A stretch of DNA of 64,000 nt from Casuarius casuarius. Lineage: Eukaryota; Chordata; Aves; Casuariiformes; Casuariidae. This document shows positions 60,401-64,000 of the stretch, piece after piece. Within the stretch, counting starts at the first letter, position 1, and each line of letters starts with the position of its first letter. Under the pieces are notes generated by a model. That model was given only the letters and a program-made list of their open reading frames with translations. It did no database searches and was not told the DNA's origin. Location: NCBI GenBank assembly GCA_003342895.1, contig PTFA01000417.1, positions 372,001 through 436,000 on the forward strand. Reading direction: 5' to 3'. Both the position numbers and the translations under genes were made by a program.

Positions 60401-63400
60401 GAAGTTTTCATTTCTCAAAATATTGAGACAATAGTGCTTTAAAATGGCTCAAGGAATGACAAATTAACCTATTTGCATTGGTTTGAATCCTCAGTTCTTT
60501 TCCAAGATCAAACTGGAAACGTTGTCCAGAATTAAATAATTGCTCAAATAATCTAGAAGTTCATGTAATCAGCCAGAGGAAAAAAGAAAAATAAGTAGTA
60601 TATACTATCATATATATTTGTCATATATACTATGTGAGGTACATGCATATTTAAATTCTATATGCTTAGAAGTCTCTTAAACTGCGAGTGTTACATAAAA
60701 GTAATAATTACTAAACAGAGAGGAGTTAGTGTTTTTCTTCCTGAGTAAGATATTTCCCTCTGAATCACAAAACAGTGCCTAAAGTAATTATAGTGTTTTT
60801 CTCGAATTACAAAAGAGGCTGAATATTTTCCTCTTTCCCCCAAAGGATTATTTATATTATTCTTCTAGTTTCTGGAGATAAAGAAAATAAAAAGATCATT
60901 TTGTATCACTTTAGCACTACTTCTCTGTCATGCCATTTGCCACTGTAATGAAGGTGTCTTTTTGCACTCTTACGAGAGCAATGTAACATGGTTGTTAGCT
61001 CCATAATGCACCCTTCGACCCTTCGTATGTCATATCTCTACCAGTTTTATAAGAAATTTTGATTTTTTTCTCCGATCCTATCTTTAACCCTTCTGTATCT
61101 CTCAGTGCTGCCACAGGAATGATGACCAGACATCCTTGTTTTGGGCCACTAGGCTAGAAGCACTAAACTCTCTCATTACTGACACTTCCACTGAGCAAAT
61201 TAGTTTTACATGCGTCCGGGGCCAGCATATGTGGCATTATGTTGCGGCAGAAATAGAGAGGGTAAAGGGAAATGCCACCTCTTCCATCTGGCCAAACAAG
61301 CCAACAGGATAGAATTTTGCCCTCTATTAGAGTGAAGAAATGCTATTTTACACATATGCATCATCAGCTTGTATGAGCATCCTCATATCATTGGCTTTTT
61401 CTTTTAAACTCAAGCAAAATCAGCAGCAAAACTCCTGCTTACCAAAATGGAAGAAGCATTTCATCCACTGGTGTCAGTGGGAGGTCTCTCACCTCGCTGA
61501 GTCCAAGCCATGAGCAGACCCAGAGATGAGTCAGAACCGAATAATACATGACAATAAGTTATGTGCTTCGCGTTTTTTAATCTGCTTATTAAAGGCTCGT
61601 TGGGACTGACAGTTTTTCCATATGTCAATAACTTGTTTCCATTATCTCATTTGAAATACTAATAGTTTTATTCATTTCAATGAATATAACTTACTCATAA
61701 TTATTGCTTATCTCACTATGTCTGAAAACATTGTTTACTATGCATCCAATACTTAAAACTACGCACACATGACAACTTTCAAGTTTACAGTTAATCATGT
61801 TTGTTACTCAGCATGTTTTACACAACATTCAGAATATTGCAAATGTCAAGTTACTGCTAAAAGTATATTTCTTCTGCTGAAAATACAGTCTGAGATACTT
61901 CTGTAAGAAAATCAAATATTGGGTTTATTGTGTTGAATGAGGATGATGGTTGTGTTTCAGGTTTTTGTTTCTTCCTTAATACAGAAATGTATCATATTCA
62001 ATATGTATAATCAATAATTTTTAATTTACCTCTGAGTCACGAAAAAAAAAAAAGACTGTAACATTATGCAAAGAAAGGAATAGACAAATATTAATATTTT
62101 TAGATCACTACTGGAAAGTTTAAATTACAAAATGTTTTGACTGTATGTAAATCCATACACCTAAATAACTAATAATTTATACCCTCAAAGTTACTCTTGT
62201 CATTATTATGATAATGCATCTATGCAGAACAGGCACTGTATATATTTCAGATATGAGTGTGTCTGCATCAGAGAGCTCACAACTAAAATCAACAGAATAC
62301 AGAAGGCTGGAGAAAATAACTTATTTGCACAATATATAGTACATACATATTACTATATGAAATAAATGGAACATTTCTCAATGGCACTTGGAATTTGTCA
62401 TTGGTTATATAAATATTTAGTGGTAGACTTTATTGAAATTATTTAGATATTAAAAACAGATATTGTTTTTTCTTGGATTTTTCATATTGTCAGCATTACT
62501 CTAAAGATTTGATTTTTTTTTTCTCCTAATCTACAGCTAGTGTAAAAGAAGAGATATAGGATTAGAATTTAAAATGAAGACAAATGCATAATTAGAACAG
62601 AGAAGATTGAGGAAGTAGAATTTCCTGCTAAATTACCTGAAAACATTCAGGATTAGCAGGAATCCATTATAATGACAAAATGAGAGATAGGAGATGTGTC
62701 TGACAAGAGGCATTTTCGACATCAGAAAGATGCAGTCTTTGTTCATGCTGAGAGTCAATCAATTAATCTATCTCTCAGTTAATACTAAGGGAAGAATTTA
62801 TCTTCTGTAATATAAATATCTATAAGTAAGACTTAATTCTGGCCTAATCACATTAGAAATGTCCACGGAGCTAAATAAGGGCTAGGGACAGAATCCTAAT
62901 CATGAGGTCAAATTACACACACTGACTCATGTCTACACCACTCAGTCCTCTATTGGACAAATTGGCTGTATCTCTACTGCATCGTACCTCTTCAGGGCCT
63001 TTGAGGTGCAAGGGCAGCCCTGAGGTAGAATTCTTATTCTGTGTGCTTTTTTCAGTCCAGAATTAATGATGCTGTGGGAGGGCTCTTCTGTAGCCAGCTG
63101 AATAGGTGTATTTGCAGTGCAAAACTGTAGGTGTATGTTGTATGCTCTGTAGAGTGGCATGAAGGAACGTGGATATATGAGGTACAAAATCTGTTGAAAA
63201 GCTGGAAGAGCAAACATAAACTGAAGAGTTTTGCAGGATGAAGGAAGCTAGATCTGATTCAGTCTCATCCACACTGTGTTTTAGAAGGATCCCCCAAAAT
63301 GAGTTACGCCAGTGCTATGTCCAGCCCCTGCCTTGAACGGGGCCATTTTCCAAATTCCGTAACAAAGGCAGGGACTGTGTGACGATAAAGCTAACTCTCA

Positions 63401-64000
63401 AAATATGGCAATTTAGTATTTGCACATGCAATAGAAATATTTCACATATATCTACATATATATATAAATATTGGCAAACTAGAGATCATTGTGACTGGAG
63501 TGTTTAGAGACTGATGAATAGGCCAATTTTAAACTTCAGAATAAAACTTCAGTAGACTGTCATTCATTAATGACACTTCATGCTAATGGTTAGTTTGCAC
63601 ACATTGTCACTGCTTATATACAAACCTGTTAGTCCTTAACAATCATATACCAAATTATCTGTGAGTATACGATACCCCTCAGCTGCTGCCGTGTAGTTTG
63701 TGCTGATATTTACGGCCCTTGATGGCCTCAGACCCTGAGGCTGAGCTGATCAGGCTTGAGAGCTCTTTGAGAGGGAAATCAGAATTGATGCTGTTGTCTT
63801 TTTTCTTCCCAAATTCTCCTGAGTGCTTGCCCTGCCCACTCCCTCCAGAAAGCAGGGGTGCCCTCAGCTTCCAGTGCCACTTATCTTATTTTTGGATTTG
63901 CCAGTCATCCTTTTTGTCTGTTGGGCAGGATGTCCTGCCTGTTTGCAGTCACTTGTCCTTTTTTTGTTGTTGTTCTTTATTTTGCAAATTCTGGTTACGT
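57452..64000. other. AT-rich intergenic DNA, no gene recognised
   Basis: No exon or repeat family recognised. The interval 61200-61650 is less AT-rich and low in simple repeats and includes TAATCTGCTTATTAAAGGCTC; it reads like a possible conserved non-coding element, a guess only. Near the end (63726-63740) CCTCAGACCCTGAGG can form a short hairpin. Confidence 0.45.

Overview
The window looks like a gene-poor, AT-rich stretch of a bird nuclear genome. The evidence is the repeat content: several CR1-type LINE fragments with the avian pattern (variable 5' truncation, 3' end carrying a near ATTCTATGA tail), endogenous retrovirus LTRs with TG...CA ends and 5-bp target site duplications, many (CA)n/(TA)n microsatellites, and no intact host gene. 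The species cannot be named from the sequence. One ambiguous base (N) is present at 11970.

Layout. Positions 127-2380 hold two related LTRs in opposite orientation, a shorter minus-strand copy (127-833) and a 1200-bp plus-strand solo LTR (1181-2380) with a perfect TATAC duplication. A third relative, a 1023-bp minus-strand solo LTR with a perfect AGTGG duplication, lies at 42193-43215. Positions 10796-13951 are a degenerate betaretrovirus/ERVK-like provirus with a perfect GCTAC duplication. It keeps a gag capsid start, reverse transcriptase with YMDD, an integrase core with D-D-X35-E and an integrase C-terminal domain. It has lost most of its 5' LTR, most of gag, the protease, RNase H and env, and carries stops and frameshifts. 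Env is replaced by a young-looking AGATAGAATATAGGATAAG minisatellite. CR1 fragments lie at 22545-24650 (-), 32902-33100 (-), 36290-36712 (-) and 41185-41862 (+). A decayed Ty3/gypsy-type protease fragment lies at 54599-54880.

The rest (2.4-8.2, 14-21, 24.7-32.9, 43.2-54.4 and 55-64 kb) shows no convincing exon. It holds microsatellites, a purine tract (48996-49168), a pyrimidine tract (53638-53732), a telomere-like 12-mer minisatellite (21397-21631), a 96-bp direct repeat (30128/30399) and a cluster of p53-family-like decamers (16966-17019).

No new multi-gene system is visible. Nothing here works together as an operon or pathway. The most interesting observations are the internally collapsed but cleanly flanked provirus, the mosaic LTR family, the p53-like decamer cluster and the gypsy protease fossil. 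Computed alignments were not available; all comparisons were made by eye.
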